Positions 9,359 through 18,482 of a stretch of 48,267 nucleotides of DNA are shown here, piece after piece. Within the stretch, counting starts at the first letter, position 1; every line of letters begins with the position of its first letter. This stretch comes from an uncultured marine group I thaumarchaeote (GTDB lineage Archaea > Thermoproteota > Nitrososphaeria > Nitrososphaerales > Nitrosopumilaceae). Location of the stretch: NCBI GenBank assembly GCA_902511735.1, contig CABXGK010000002.1, positions 1 through 48,267 of the forward strand, read 5' to 3'. A program made the position numbers and the translations under genes. The notes under the pieces are model-generated. The model saw only the letters and a list, made by a program, of their open reading frames with translations, had not been told where the DNA came from and ran no database searches.

Positions 9359-10627
9359 TTAGATAGTTAATTTTTCATCTAATTTAGCTGCATGAGCCTC
9401 AAACCCAAATTTCTCGTGAATCTCTTCAGCAAACCGTGTACACGATTCATCATCTCCATGAACAGTCATGATTTTTGGATTTCCTTTCAAATTTTTAATC
9501 ATCTCAAACAAACTATCTCTGTCGGCATGGCCTGAAAATTGGAATTGTTTCACTTCAGCTTTTACACTAAGATCTTTTCCACGGGTCTGAACTTTTCCAG
9601 TATCCAATAATTTCTTTCCAGGAGTTCCTTCTCCTTGGTATGATACTAGTGCAATTCCATTTTTATCACTAAATGATAATTCTTGTAAATAATATACTGC
9701 ATTTCCTCCAACTAACATGCCTGCAGGTGAGATTACTACACACGGTTCTGTTAATGCTTTCTTTCTTTCATTATGATCTCTAACTGCTACAACTTGGTCT
9801 ATGACATCTTTGAAAATTTCTGGATTTCTAAGATATTCTGGATATCTCAAAAGTACCTCATTTACCTTCAATGCCATTCCATCCATGATTATTTTATGTT
9901 TAAATCCTGAATTGATTAGTACACTAGCCACTTCTTGTGAGCGCTCAACTGAAAATGATGGAATGAAAAGTGTACCTTTTCTATCTATGACCTCATTTGC
10001 AAAATCTATCAATCCTTTTTCAGATTCCTTTCTAGGCATCTGATTTTCCTGCGAATATGTACTCTCAGTAATTACCATGTCCATTTCACCTATATCCAAA
10101 TCTGCAGGTGGCAATAACCTTGAACCTCTTAAATTAATATCTCCTGTATAGAATAATTTTTTGTTATTTGATTCAACCAAAACGGTACTTCCACCTATTA
10201 CATGTCCTGATGAACGAAGCTCAAATGACGCATTTCCTCTAGTAATCTTTTCTTTAAACTCAATTGTTTTTGCTTTTGCCATCATGTTATCAATTTCTGG
10301 AACTCCAAAAGAATGTGAATTTTTTTCAATTTTTATCATATCTTGTATTAGCAATTTGCTTAGATCAAATGTTGGAGCTGTTCCATAAACATTGCAGTTG
10401 CCACTAACAAACAATGATGGAACACATCCTGAATGATCCAAATGAGCATGAGTTATGATTACAGAATCAATATCTCGTGGTTTTACATGAAGTGGATATG
10501 TAGGTGGAGCGCCTCTTGGTTTTCCAAACATTACTCCATAATCTAGCAAGAAATTTGTTCCATCGCAATTAACTTGAAAAGCTGATCGACCTACCTCACC
10601 AGCTGCGCCTAGAACCTTGATCTCCAC
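9359..10627 (-). CDS. beta-CASP metallo-beta-lactamase ribonuclease (aCPSF2/RNase J-like, no KH domain)
   Basis: THAHLDHSG, SGHVIGGS, YTGDIN, VITESTYS, ISPAGMLVGG, FSGHADRDSL motifs. Confidence 0.9.
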   Translation of the reverse strand: MEIKVLGAAGEVGRSAFQVNCDGTNFLLDYGVMFGKPRGAPPTYPLHVKPRDIDSVIITHAHLDHSGCVPSLFVSGNCNVYGTAPTFDLSKLLIQDMIKIEKNSHSFGVPEIDNMMAKAKTIEFKEKITRGNASFELRSSGHVIGGSTVLVESNNKKLFYTGDINLRGSRLLPPADLDIGEMDMVITESTYSQENQMPRKESEKGLIDFANEVIDRKGTLFIPSFSVERSQEVASVLINSGFKHKIIMDGMALKVNEVLLRYPEYLRNPEIFKDVIDQVVAVRDHNERKKALTEPCVVISPAGMLVGGNAVYYLQELSFSDKNGIALVSYQGEGTPGKKLLDTGKVQTRGKDLSVKAEVKQFQFSGHADRDSLFEMIKNLKGNPKIMTVHGDDESCTRFAEEIHEKFGFEAHAAKLDEKLTI

Positions 10628-10698
10628 GAAACACGAATTTGAACCCTGTCTTATATCTTAGATGATTTGTATTGTACTATGTAGACAATTGACAATAG

Positions 10699-10707
10699 CT
10701 TTAATTA
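10699..10707 (+). promoter_or_regulatory. putative TATA/box A (CTTTAATTA) of the 70-aa protein gene
   Basis: About 25 nt upstream of ATG 10732; the same box lies before 19721 and 21878. Confidence 0.45.
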
Positions 10708-10731
10708 GTGGAACCTGACTTTTGATCAATT

Positions 10732-10944
10732 ATGGGAAGAACCTATGCAGAATGGGAAGCCACACAAGATCAAGCCTTAGTAGCCAAAGTACGAGCAGGC
10801 GACGAGGCAAATAAAGTACTCTTAAACCAAATTAACTGGATATGGGTATCAAATCTTATGGGCGGAAAACCAGAATTGAATCCATCATCCGCAGAATTAT
10901 TGGATTGGGTCACATCTGGCCAAATCGATGCAATGAGAAAGTAA
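10732..10944 (+). CDS. small conserved hypothetical protein (70 aa)
   Basis: ATG ORF with a promoter-like box upstream and T-rich tract downstream; base composition less AT-biased than flanks. Confidence 0.75.
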   Translation: MGRTYAEWEATQDQALVAKVRAGDEANKVLLNQINWIWVSNLMGGKPELNPSSAELLDWVTSGQIDAMRK

Positions 10945-10957
10945 TTTCTTGTTTATC

Positions 10958-10980
10958 GTTTTTTCTTTTGTTTTATTTTC
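10958..10980 (+). terminator. T-rich putative transcription terminator
   Basis: GTTTTTTCTTTTGTTTTATTTTC immediately after the 10944 stop; archaeal U-tract-type termination. Confidence 0.5.
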
Positions 10981-11028
10981 TAATTATCGTCGATCCATTT
11001 CATAACGCTGTTAACGATCTAGTTCATG

Positions 11029-11037
11029 GTTTAAATA
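11029..11037 (+). promoter_or_regulatory. putative TATA box (GTTTAAATA) of ferredoxin gene
   Basis: About 26 nt upstream of ATG 11063, consistent with a leaderless transcript. Confidence 0.55.
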
Positions 11038-11062
11038 GTAAATCACGTCTAATAATGTTAGA

Positions 11063-11365
11063 ATGCCAATCGCAATCATTCCAGACATTGACGAACAGAG
11101 ATGTATCGGCTGTGCACTATGTGTAGAGATCTGTACTTCTCTTGGTCCTGATGTACTCCGTGTAAAACCTGTAGAAGGTTGGAAACGTGGAAAAGCATTT
11201 GTCTTCTATCCTGAACGATGTATCACTGACGGTGCATGCATCGGAGTTTGCCCAACAAAATCAATCTTTTGGATGAGACCAATGAATTACACAGCTGGTC
11301 AACCAGTTCCACTTCACAAGAATGGAGTATTCATTAACGGATGGGCTGAAGACGCAGCATTATAG
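11063..11365 (+). CDS. dicluster ferredoxin
   Basis: CIGCALCVEIC and CITDGACIGVCP iron-sulfur motifs. Confidence 0.92.
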   Translation: MPIAIIPDIDEQRCIGCALCVEICTSLGPDVLRVKPVEGWKRGKAFVFYPERCITDGACIGVCPTKSIFWMRPMNYTAGQPVPLHKNGVFINGWAEDAAL

Positions 11366-11438
11366 TCGCGTTTTCAGAAAACCTCTTTTTCTTATTTATT
11401 TGATTTAATTTTAATAGACTAGCTTTTCCCACATTATT

Positions 11439-12641
11439 ATGCAAAAGATCCTAAATCTAGTTGGTTTTGTCACTATTTTCTTTTCGGGGCTAACTACTAT
11501 TTCTATAATTTTTCCATCATTATTTTCATCCATTTTTGGAAAATTCTCAACAAATCTCATCCCATTTGAAATGGGGATTTTTGCAATACCTGTTATCACA
11601 TCAAATATTGTTTTGATATTATTTGGTATGTTGTATTATAAGAAAAAATTACCTGATAGCATATCTAATTCAATTAATAAAATACGAAGTTTTGAAATTC
11701 CAAAAAAACCAACTCTCATAATTTTATTAATTATATTTTCTATTTACATTGGTTTGTCAATACCTGAATTATCATTAAATGAAGCAGAAGATTGGCCTGA
11801 TTTTGCTATTGTTCAACAAACATTTGAAATTTGGCCTTATGGAGAATCTGATAGTATCTATGTTGAAGAACAAAATGATCGTTATGTTCGAATGTTTCTT
11901 CTCATTACTTCACAAGACATCTTTAACAATGTCAAAATTTTGCCATTTTTTGCATCAATCTTAGTCATATTATTCACCTATCTCTTAACTGTTCAAATCA
12001 CTGAAAAAAGATTTGCTGGAATAATTGCAATTCTGATATTAATCCAAAGTCATACTTTTCTTAGATTTGACACAGTTGCAGTTTATGAAAATTTCTGGGT
12101 TCTATTTTACTTACTATCTATTTACGTCATAAAAAAACAGTGGATTTTATCTCCCATATTTTATATTCTTTCATTCTTTACTAAGGCATTTGTAGCTCCA
12201 TTTTTCATAATGACCTTATTCTTTGGTTTCACATCTACAATTTCATTCAAAAAGAAAATCAGTCTTCTAATTTCATATATATCCATCATTGCAATTTCTT
12301 TAATCCTAATTTTTTATGGTGATAGTCTATATCCAAATGTTATTGATATTGATCCTGCAAAATTCTTCATTGGACTTGCAACATTTGGCCCATTGTTGAG
12401 ATTTGACTATTTATTATTAATGACCTTCCTTCCTGTTGTAATTGGTTTAACCGTTCTAGCAAAAACAAATGGTAGAATAATACATTCTGTATTATTTCTC
12501 ATTCTTGGTACTTTGCTAGCTGGTCCAGCATTAGTAATATTCACAAATTTCTATGAAATTTTACCTTATCGATATATTCCGTTAATTATTTTCTTTTCAA
12601 TTGGTTTTAGTTTGTTTTTTTCAAAAAAAGTTAATTCTTAA
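11439..12641 (+). CDS. polytopic membrane glycosyltransferase (GT39/ArnT/PMT-like)
   Basis: About ten hydrophobic helices; extracytoplasmic acidic loop; architecture of GT-C glycosyltransferases. Confidence 0.65.
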   Translation: MQKILNLVGFVTIFFSGLTTISIIFPSLFSSIFGKFSTNLIPFEMGIFAIPVITSNIVLILFGMLYYKKKLPDSISNSINKIRSFEIPKKPTLIILLIIFSIYIGLSIPELSLNEAEDWPDFAIVQQTFEIWPYGESDSIYVEEQNDRYVRMFLLITSQDIFNNVKILPFFASILVILFTYLLTVQITEKRFAGIIAILILIQSHTFLRFDTVAVYENFWVLFYLLSIYVIKKQWILSPIFYILSFFTKAFVAPFFIMTLFFGFTSTISFKKKISLLISYISIIAISLILIFYGDSLYPNVIDIDPAKFFIGLATFGPLLRFDYLLLMTFLPVVIGLTVLAKTNGRIIHSVLFLILGTLLAGPALVIFTNFYEILPYRYIPLIIFFSIGFSLFFSKKVNS

Positions 12642-13245
12642 CAAATGTTAGTATAACTTCACTTCTTTCGTTTTCCATGTCAATTTCCATCAATGGAACA
12701 AAAACATTGAATAGATTGACAATTAAATCTGGATGATTATCTATTGGTGTATCCCAATGAAATTTCCCTGTGTGGTGATGTTCAGGTGTCATAATCTCAT
12801 AAACTTGGAAAATTTTTGAATCATTCATTTCGGTAAATATTCCATTATTTTCAACCGTGCTTAACCAATTTTCAAAAAATTTTGATGGAAGATAATTTGC
12901 ATTATATGATTCAAGTACTCCAAGTAAATTTCCATTTAGATCTCTAACCATAACTTGAACATGTATTGTATATGGTGAATCAGTAGTACTCTGATATTCA
13001 ATTTTTTCTAAAACTTTCCACAACATCATTGCAATTTCTTTATTATTTGGTTCTTGTTCTAAAATTTTATCAAGATAGATTACTGCTTCTTCATATTTTT
13101 TTTCTTTTATTAGTGACTGTACATTGTTTTCCCACTCGATAACATAATTATTGTCACCTGGACCAAATTGTTCTTGTGCATGAATATTATGTACTGGAAT
13201 TAAAATAATTAAACAAATTATACCTATAAGAAAAAATTTCATCAT
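12631..13245 (-). CDS. secreted TPR-containing protein (paralogue of next gene)
   Basis: Signal peptide MMKFFLIGIICLIILIPVHNIHAQ; TPR EEAVIYLDKILEQEPNNKE; C-terminal domain shared with 13294..14100. Confidence 0.8.
   Translation of the reverse strand: MMKFFLIGIICLIILIPVHNIHAQEQFGPGDNNYVIEWENNVQSLIKEKKYEEAVIYLDKILEQEPNNKEIAMMLWKVLEKIEYQSTTDSPYTIHVQVMVRDLNGNLLGVLESYNANYLPSKFFENWLSTVENNGIFTEMNDSKIFQVYEIMTPEHHHTGKFHWDTPIDNHPDLIVNLFNVFVPLMEIDMENERSEVILTFVKN
13049..13082. repeat. 34-bp direct repeat copy 1 within TPR paralogue
   Basis: GGTTCTTGTTCTAAAATTTTATCAAGATAGATTA, identical to 13904..13937. Confidence 0.9.
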
Positions 13246-13293
13246 TATTTCTTATTATATGTTATAAATAAATTGAAACATTTTTTATGAAAT

Positions 13294-14100
13294 TTATTTT
13301 TTCAGAATAGTCCATTGAACATTGGCAATATCTGTTTTTTCCATCTCTATCATTGGTATAAACACTTCAAAAATATGAACATTATATCCTTGCATTTGGC
13401 GTTCTAGAGTTAACAATCCTATATAATCATCTACTGGAATTAGAGGATTAGTTATTGAAAATATTTCCTTGTTTTCTAATTGTTTTATGTTTCCATCAAA
13501 ACCTAATTTTTCCCACCATTTCTCTGTAAATATTGATGGAAGATATCTTGCATTTGTAGATTCTGTTGTTGCAATAAGATTTCCATTTGTATCTCTTATT
13601 GTAACCAAAGCATGAACTTCATATTTAGAATTTTTTGTAGGTACGGTTGGTGTTCCACTTAACAGTTCTGCTCTAGCTTTCTCAATTTTTTCATTATTTG
13701 GATCTATGATCATTATTTTTGAAAATGTGATAAAAGATTCTTCATACTCTTTCATCATCTTTAGTGCAATTGCCTTGTTAGTTAGTGTTGAAATTCTATT
13801 TGGATCTAAATCTAAAACTTTGTTAGAGATACTAACACTTTTTGAAAAATTTCCTAATTGTGCAAGAAGTCCTGCTTTATTTGATAATGCCTTCAAATTA
13901 TCAGGTTCTTGTTCTAAAATTTTATCAAGATAGATTATGGCTTCACTAAATCTTTTTTCTGCAACTAATGCTGCACTAATTGACTCCCATTCTTTGATAT
14001 TTTTCCCCTCAGGAAGTGATAATTCTTCTTGTGCATAGACAGTTTGAATTGAAAATAAAATTCCTAAACAAATGATTACTGTAAATAATGATTTAATCAT
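13294..14100 (-). CDS. secreted TPR-containing protein
   Basis: Signal peptide; TPR repeats SEAIIYLDKILEQEPDNLKALSNKAGLLAQLGNF etc. Confidence 0.82.
   Translation of the reverse strand: MIKSLFTVIICLGILFSIQTVYAQEELSLPEGKNIKEWESISAALVAEKRFSEAIIYLDKILEQEPDNLKALSNKAGLLAQLGNFSKSVSISNKVLDLDPNRISTLTNKAIALKMMKEYEESFITFSKIMIIDPNNEKIEKARAELLSGTPTVPTKNSKYEVHALVTIRDTNGNLIATTESTNARYLPSIFTEKWWEKLGFDGNIKQLENKEIFSITNPLIPVDDYIGLLTLERQMQGYNVHIFEVFIPMIEMEKTDIANVQWTILKK
13904..13937. repeat. 34-bp direct repeat copy 2 within TPR paralogue
   Basis: Identical to 13049..13082; encodes IYLDKILEQEP in both genes. Confidence 0.9.
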
Positions 14101-14129
14101 ATAATCCTCAATAATATGAGATAGATAAA

Positions 14130-15644
14130 TTATTCAGTAATCTGTCTTTTTGTTATTCCTTTTGGAATGAACTTTTTAAAATATTGTAAAAATGAATCAT
14201 CTTTTGGAAGATATACTGTGTCAAAGTCATTCTTATCAAAAAACCTGTTCCAAACTTCTAAGAATGTAGGGAATTTTTCAGGTTCAAATTCTTTTCTAGC
14301 CATCACATAATGTGATGCTGGGAAAACATCCGAAATTTCAATTGGTATTATGCCTAAAAACGGATTGTAATTACAAAATTGCACTAAATCTGCATCCTTG
14401 AATCTTCTTCGTAATTTTTTATAATTATATGATGAGAATACTGGTTTAATCATTGGATCTCTTGTAATGACTGTAATCTTCTTTTTTGTTCTAAATTTTT
14501 TCACATACTCATGATATCTTCTAATTTCTGGTCTATACTGATCCTCCGGTCCAAACAAGAAAATTGCTTTTTCCTTAAATTTTGGAGTTCCATCTTGCAA
14601 AAATTTTGTATTATTCAGAATTACATCAATTGTTTCAAATAATTTTGGATGTGCTCTTGCTTTTTTCATCGTATATTCCCATAATCTTCCTTCTCGTATT
14701 GCTTGTTTTACTCTGTCAACTTCAGCTTTTATTGAATACAAGTTGAAAAGTGCAATCTGATCTACTCTCTCTTCTTTTTTCATACCACGTAATTCTTTTG
14801 GTTTGTATCTTGAAGAAACTTCACAATCAAATGGGAAATATTCTAACTCTTCCAACCTTCTAGTACCATCTTCTGTAATCACTCTATCATGTTTCGCATA
14901 AAGCATGTATGATGCTGAATCAAATGTATCACAACCTAGTGCTACTGCTAATGGGATGGTCAGAGGATGTCCTGCACCAAACAGATGTAATGGAATTGAA
15001 GTTGGTATGTTTTTCTTTGCAGCAATAATCATTTCTGCTAATAATTTGTATTCATATGACTCCATAAATTCAACTGGACTGCCTAAGGCAAGCATTTGAT
15101 ATCCCATGTTGATTAATTCCTTAGTTGATCTTTTGACTAAATCTGGATGTTCGCTTCCTTGTATTGGACCAATCCAAATCTGTCCATTATTTTTTTTATT
15201 TTTTATTGTTGTTTTACAAACTTTCAATGTATGATCCACGTATTCCTTTGCTTGTTTTTTTGACAAACCAAATCCAGTAGGTTTGTCTAATGGTATGGCA
15301 AAATCTGTCATTATATCCATCTCAAATTTTGCCATAGCTGGAGGTTTGACATCTACTTCTCCATACTCTAAAACTTGGTATCCGCCAGAGTCTGTCATTA
15401 TAGAACTATCATATTTTATAATTTTGTGAATTCCATGTTTTCTTGCTTTTTCTTCTAATCTTTTCATTGTAATGTATGCATTTGTAATCACAACATCAAA
15501 ACCAATTTCTTTAATTTTTTTAGCTGGAATAGATTGTTTTACAGGATGTATTACTGGAACAAAAGATGGCGTCTCAATTTTTCCATGATTTGTATGAAGA
15601 ACACCAATTCTTCCTGCTAAATCACTATATTTTATCTCAAACAA
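14130..15644 (-). CDS. tgtA: archaeal tRNA-guanine(15) transglycosylase TgtA (PUA domain apparently absent)
   Basis: TGT catalytic core: SFVPVIHPVKQ, IMTDSGGYQVL, WIGPIQGSEHPDL, HLFGAGHP, DTFDSASY; then C1/C2-like domains. Confidence 0.9.
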   Translation of the reverse strand: MFEIKYSDLAGRIGVLHTNHGKIETPSFVPVIHPVKQSIPAKKIKEIGFDVVITNAYITMKRLEEKARKHGIHKIIKYDSSIMTDSGGYQVLEYGEVDVKPPAMAKFEMDIMTDFAIPLDKPTGFGLSKKQAKEYVDHTLKVCKTTIKNKKNNGQIWIGPIQGSEHPDLVKRSTKELINMGYQMLALGSPVEFMESYEYKLLAEMIIAAKKNIPTSIPLHLFGAGHPLTIPLAVALGCDTFDSASYMLYAKHDRVITEDGTRRLEELEYFPFDCEVSSRYKPKELRGMKKEERVDQIALFNLYSIKAEVDRVKQAIREGRLWEYTMKKARAHPKLFETIDVILNNTKFLQDGTPKFKEKAIFLFGPEDQYRPEIRRYHEYVKKFRTKKKITVITRDPMIKPVFSSYNYKKLRRRFKDADLVQFCNYNPFLGIIPIEISDVFPASHYVMARKEFEPEKFPTFLEVWNRFFDKNDFDTVYLPKDDSFLQYFKKFIPKGITKRQITE

Positions 15645-15676
15645 TTCTTTGTGTAATTATTGAGCATTATATTAAA

Positions 15677-16252
15677 TTAGTAATCAAAAAATTTGCCAAT
15701 TTCATTTTTTTCTTCAATTAATCTTAACCAATCTACTGCATCGCTACCTTTTTGATTATTAGTTATATCATGAATTTTTTCTAAAATCATTTCTGGTGTC
15801 TTATTTGTTACATCAACTTCAAAAGATTTTTTCTTTCCAAATGATATGATTGAATCATTTGCAATAACTCCTAGTATTTCACTTCCTGCATTTTCTTTTA
15901 TCTTTGAGCTTTGATATTTTCTTTCTTCATAAATTTTCATTAATTCATATGGATTTTTTCTCAAAATAATTGCAAAATCAATATCTGATTCATCAAGAAC
16001 ATATGGTGCTAAATGACCTACAATTATCGATTTTTCAAAATTTAATTTGCCAATTTCGCTTTTTAATTTTGTGGTATCCACCTCAATTTCATCATGAATT
16101 TTTTCACCAAATCCTTTCTCAATTGCAAATTTGTTTATATCAAATATTTGGTATGATGAATCCTGTTTTACGAATAAATCTGCAATTGTATGTTTTCCAA
16201 CACCTGGATTGCCCGTAATTACTAAATTCACACAATTCATTTCTACATCCAT
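15677..16252 (-). CDS. Fap7/adenylate kinase-like P-loop NTPase
   Basis: GNPGVGKHT P-loop, IIVGHLAPYVLDESDIDFAIILRKNPYEL; CINAP/Fap7-like pattern. Start may be ATG at 16240. Confidence 0.75.
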   Translation of the reverse strand: MDVEMNCVNLVITGNPGVGKHTIADLFVKQDSSYQIFDINKFAIEKGFGEKIHDEIEVDTTKLKSEIGKLNFEKSIIVGHLAPYVLDESDIDFAIILRKNPYELMKIYEERKYQSSKIKENAGSEILGVIANDSIISFGKKKSFEVDVTNKTPEMILEKIHDITNNQKGSDAVDWLRLIEEKNEIGKFFDY

Positions 16253-16276
16253 GATTAATGAATTTCTGTAATACTA

Positions 16277-16288
16277 ATATGATCATAT
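16277..16288. promoter_or_regulatory. perfect 12-bp palindrome ATATGATCATAT in divergent promoter
   Basis: Lies in the 51-bp gap between divergent starts at 16252 (-) and 16304 (+). Confidence 0.4.
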
Positions 16289-16303
16289 CAAAAATACCTC
16301 CTT

Positions 16304-17497
16304 ATGCAAATCGGATTACTTGGAAAAGCAAATGTCGGAAAATCTACTTTTTTCTCTGCTGCAACTGAAACAGTAGTTCAAAGTGGTAATTTCCCATTTA
16401 CTACAATTGAACCAAATGTTGGAGTTTGTTATTTGAAAATTATTTGTGAATGTAAAAATTTGGAAAATAGATGTGGAAATGAATTATGTCATGATGGTAC
16501 TAGATTCATTCCTGTAAAATTAATTGATGTTGCAGGATTAGTTCCAGGTGCACATGAAGGTAAGGGATTAGGAAATCAATTTCTTACTGATGCTATGAAA
16601 GCAAATGCATTGATTCATGTAGTTGATATTTCTGGTTCAACTGATATCCAAGGTCAACCGGTCAATGTTGGAACACATGATCCATTAGAAGATATACAAT
16701 TTGTTGAAGAAGAATTTGATTTATGGTTTAAAGAAATTCTTGATAGAGAATGGCCAAAACTTGTAAAAGAAATAGATCAGAAACGTGCAAAAATTACTGA
16801 TGGGATTGCACGTCGTTTTACGGGATTAGGAATTTTAGAATCTCAAGTTGATGAAGTTTTAATTTCATTGTCACTAAAAACAAAAAAAGCAAAAGAGTGG
16901 TCAGATGATGATATCCTGGGTTTTTTGAAGGCTCTTAGAAAAAATGCAAAACCTTTGCTTGTCGCAGCTAATAAAGCAGATTTATGTGATGATCTTAAAA
17001 TTATAGAAAAAATATCTGAAAATTTCAAAGTTATTCCGTCTAGTGCTGAAACTGAACTCTTATTGAGAAAGGCTACAAAGGCTGAATTAATTAATTATAT
17101 TCCGGGGGATGATAATTTTTCAGGTAAAGAAGGTATTCAGTTATCTGAACAACAAAACAATGCATTACATCTTGCAAAAAATGTTTTAACAAAAATCCAA
17201 ACAACTGGAATTCAACAAATACTTAATTCAATAATTTTTGATGTTCTCAACATGATCGTTGTTTATCCTGTTGAAGATGAAGCTAAATTAATGAATAAAC
17301 AGGGACAAATACTCCCTGATGCAAGATTGTTAAAAAAAGGCTCTACTACAAAAGAACTAGCATTCACAATTCATCAAGACATTGGAAATGGATTCTTACA
17401 TGCAATTGATGCAAAAACAAAACAACGGATTGGTGCTGATCATGAACTCAAAAATGGTGATATAATAAAAATAGTATCAACACTAAGTAGAGGTTAG
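16304..17497 (+). CDS. ychF: redox-regulated GTPase/ATPase YchF/OLA1 family
   Basis: GKANVGKSTFFSAAT, LIDVAGLVPGAHEGKGLGNQFL, VAANKAD, C-terminal TGS domain. Confidence 0.93.
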   Translation: MQIGLLGKANVGKSTFFSAATETVVQSGNFPFTTIEPNVGVCYLKIICECKNLENRCGNELCHDGTRFIPVKLIDVAGLVPGAHEGKGLGNQFLTDAMKANALIHVVDISGSTDIQGQPVNVGTHDPLEDIQFVEEEFDLWFKEILDREWPKLVKEIDQKRAKITDGIARRFTGLGILESQVDEVLISLSLKTKKAKEWSDDDILGFLKALRKNAKPLLVAANKADLCDDLKIIEKISENFKVIPSSAETELLLRKATKAELINYIPGDDNFSGKEGIQLSEQQNNALHLAKNVLTKIQTTGIQQILNSIIFDVLNMIVVYPVEDEAKLMNKQGQILPDARLLKKGSTTKELAFTIHQDIGNGFLHAIDAKTKQRIGADHELKNGDIIKIVSTLSRG

Positions 17498-17498
17498 T

Positions 17499-18482
17499 AT
17501 GATCTGTCTAGGAATTGAAAGCACTGCTCATACATTTTCATGTGCAATAATCGAGAAAAAACAAAAAAATGGAAAAATTTTATCTGATGTTCGTAAAATA
17601 TATCGACCACCTGAAGGTGAAGGAATTCATCCTCGTGAAGCATCCCGTCATCACATTGAAAATAGTTCTTTGGTTCTAAAGCAATGTCTTGATGAAGCAA
17701 AAATCAAGATTAATGATCTTGACATGATTGCATATGCAGGAGGTCCCGGTCTTGGACCATGTTTACGAGTTGGAGCAGTTGTTGCACGTTCTCTTTCATC
17801 ATATTACGATATTCCAATTTATCCTGTTAATCATGCAATTGGTCATATTGAATTAGGTAAGCTTCTAACAGGTGCAAAAAATCCACTTGTACTTCTTGTT
17901 TCAGGTGGTCATACAATGATCCTTGCATTTTCTGCTGGAAGATGGAGAGTCTTTGGTGAAACTTTAGATATTACTTTAGGTCAACTTCTAGATCAGTTTG
18001 GAAGATCATTAGGATTTGCTTCTCCTTGCGGAAGAAAAATTGAAGAGTTAGCAAACAAATCCACTAACTACATTGATCTACCATATGTAGTAAAAGGAAA
18101 TGATGTATCATTTTCTGGTTTACTCTCTGCTGCAAAACAAAGTACCTCAAAAGGAGTTGAAGATGCATGTTATTCATTACAGGAAACTGCCTTTGCTATG
18201 ATTGCTGAAGCCACTGAAAGAGCTCTAGCATTTACAAGAAAAAATGAAATTATGATAGTTGGAGGTGTGGCTGCAAACAAAAGATTGTCTTCTATGCTGA
18301 AAGATGTATGCAAAAGACAAAAAGCAAAATTTTTTGTTGTACCACTAAATTATGCAGGTGACTGTGGTTCTCAAATTGCTTGGACAGGAATTAGAGAATC
18401 TAGTGTATACAAAGGTGCAAAGATGAAAGATACTTTTGTTAAACAATCTTGGAGATTAGATAGTGTAGATGTACTTTATTGA
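17499..18482 (+). CDS. kae1: KEOPS complex tRNA t6A threonylcarbamoyltransferase Kae1 (not fused to Bud32)
   Basis: CLGIESTAHTF, NHAIGHIE metal motif, LLVSGGHT, GGVAANKRL. Confidence 0.94.
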   Translation: MICLGIESTAHTFSCAIIEKKQKNGKILSDVRKIYRPPEGEGIHPREASRHHIENSSLVLKQCLDEAKIKINDLDMIAYAGGPGLGPCLRVGAVVARSLSSYYDIPIYPVNHAIGHIELGKLLTGAKNPLVLLVSGGHTMILAFSAGRWRVFGETLDITLGQLLDQFGRSLGFASPCGRKIEELANKSTNYIDLPYVVKGNDVSFSGLLSAAKQSTSKGVEDACYSLQETAFAMIAEATERALAFTRKNEIMIVGGVAANKRLSSMLKDVCKRQKAKFFVVPLNYAGDCGSQIAWTGIRESSVYKGAKMKDTFVKQSWRLDSVDVLY

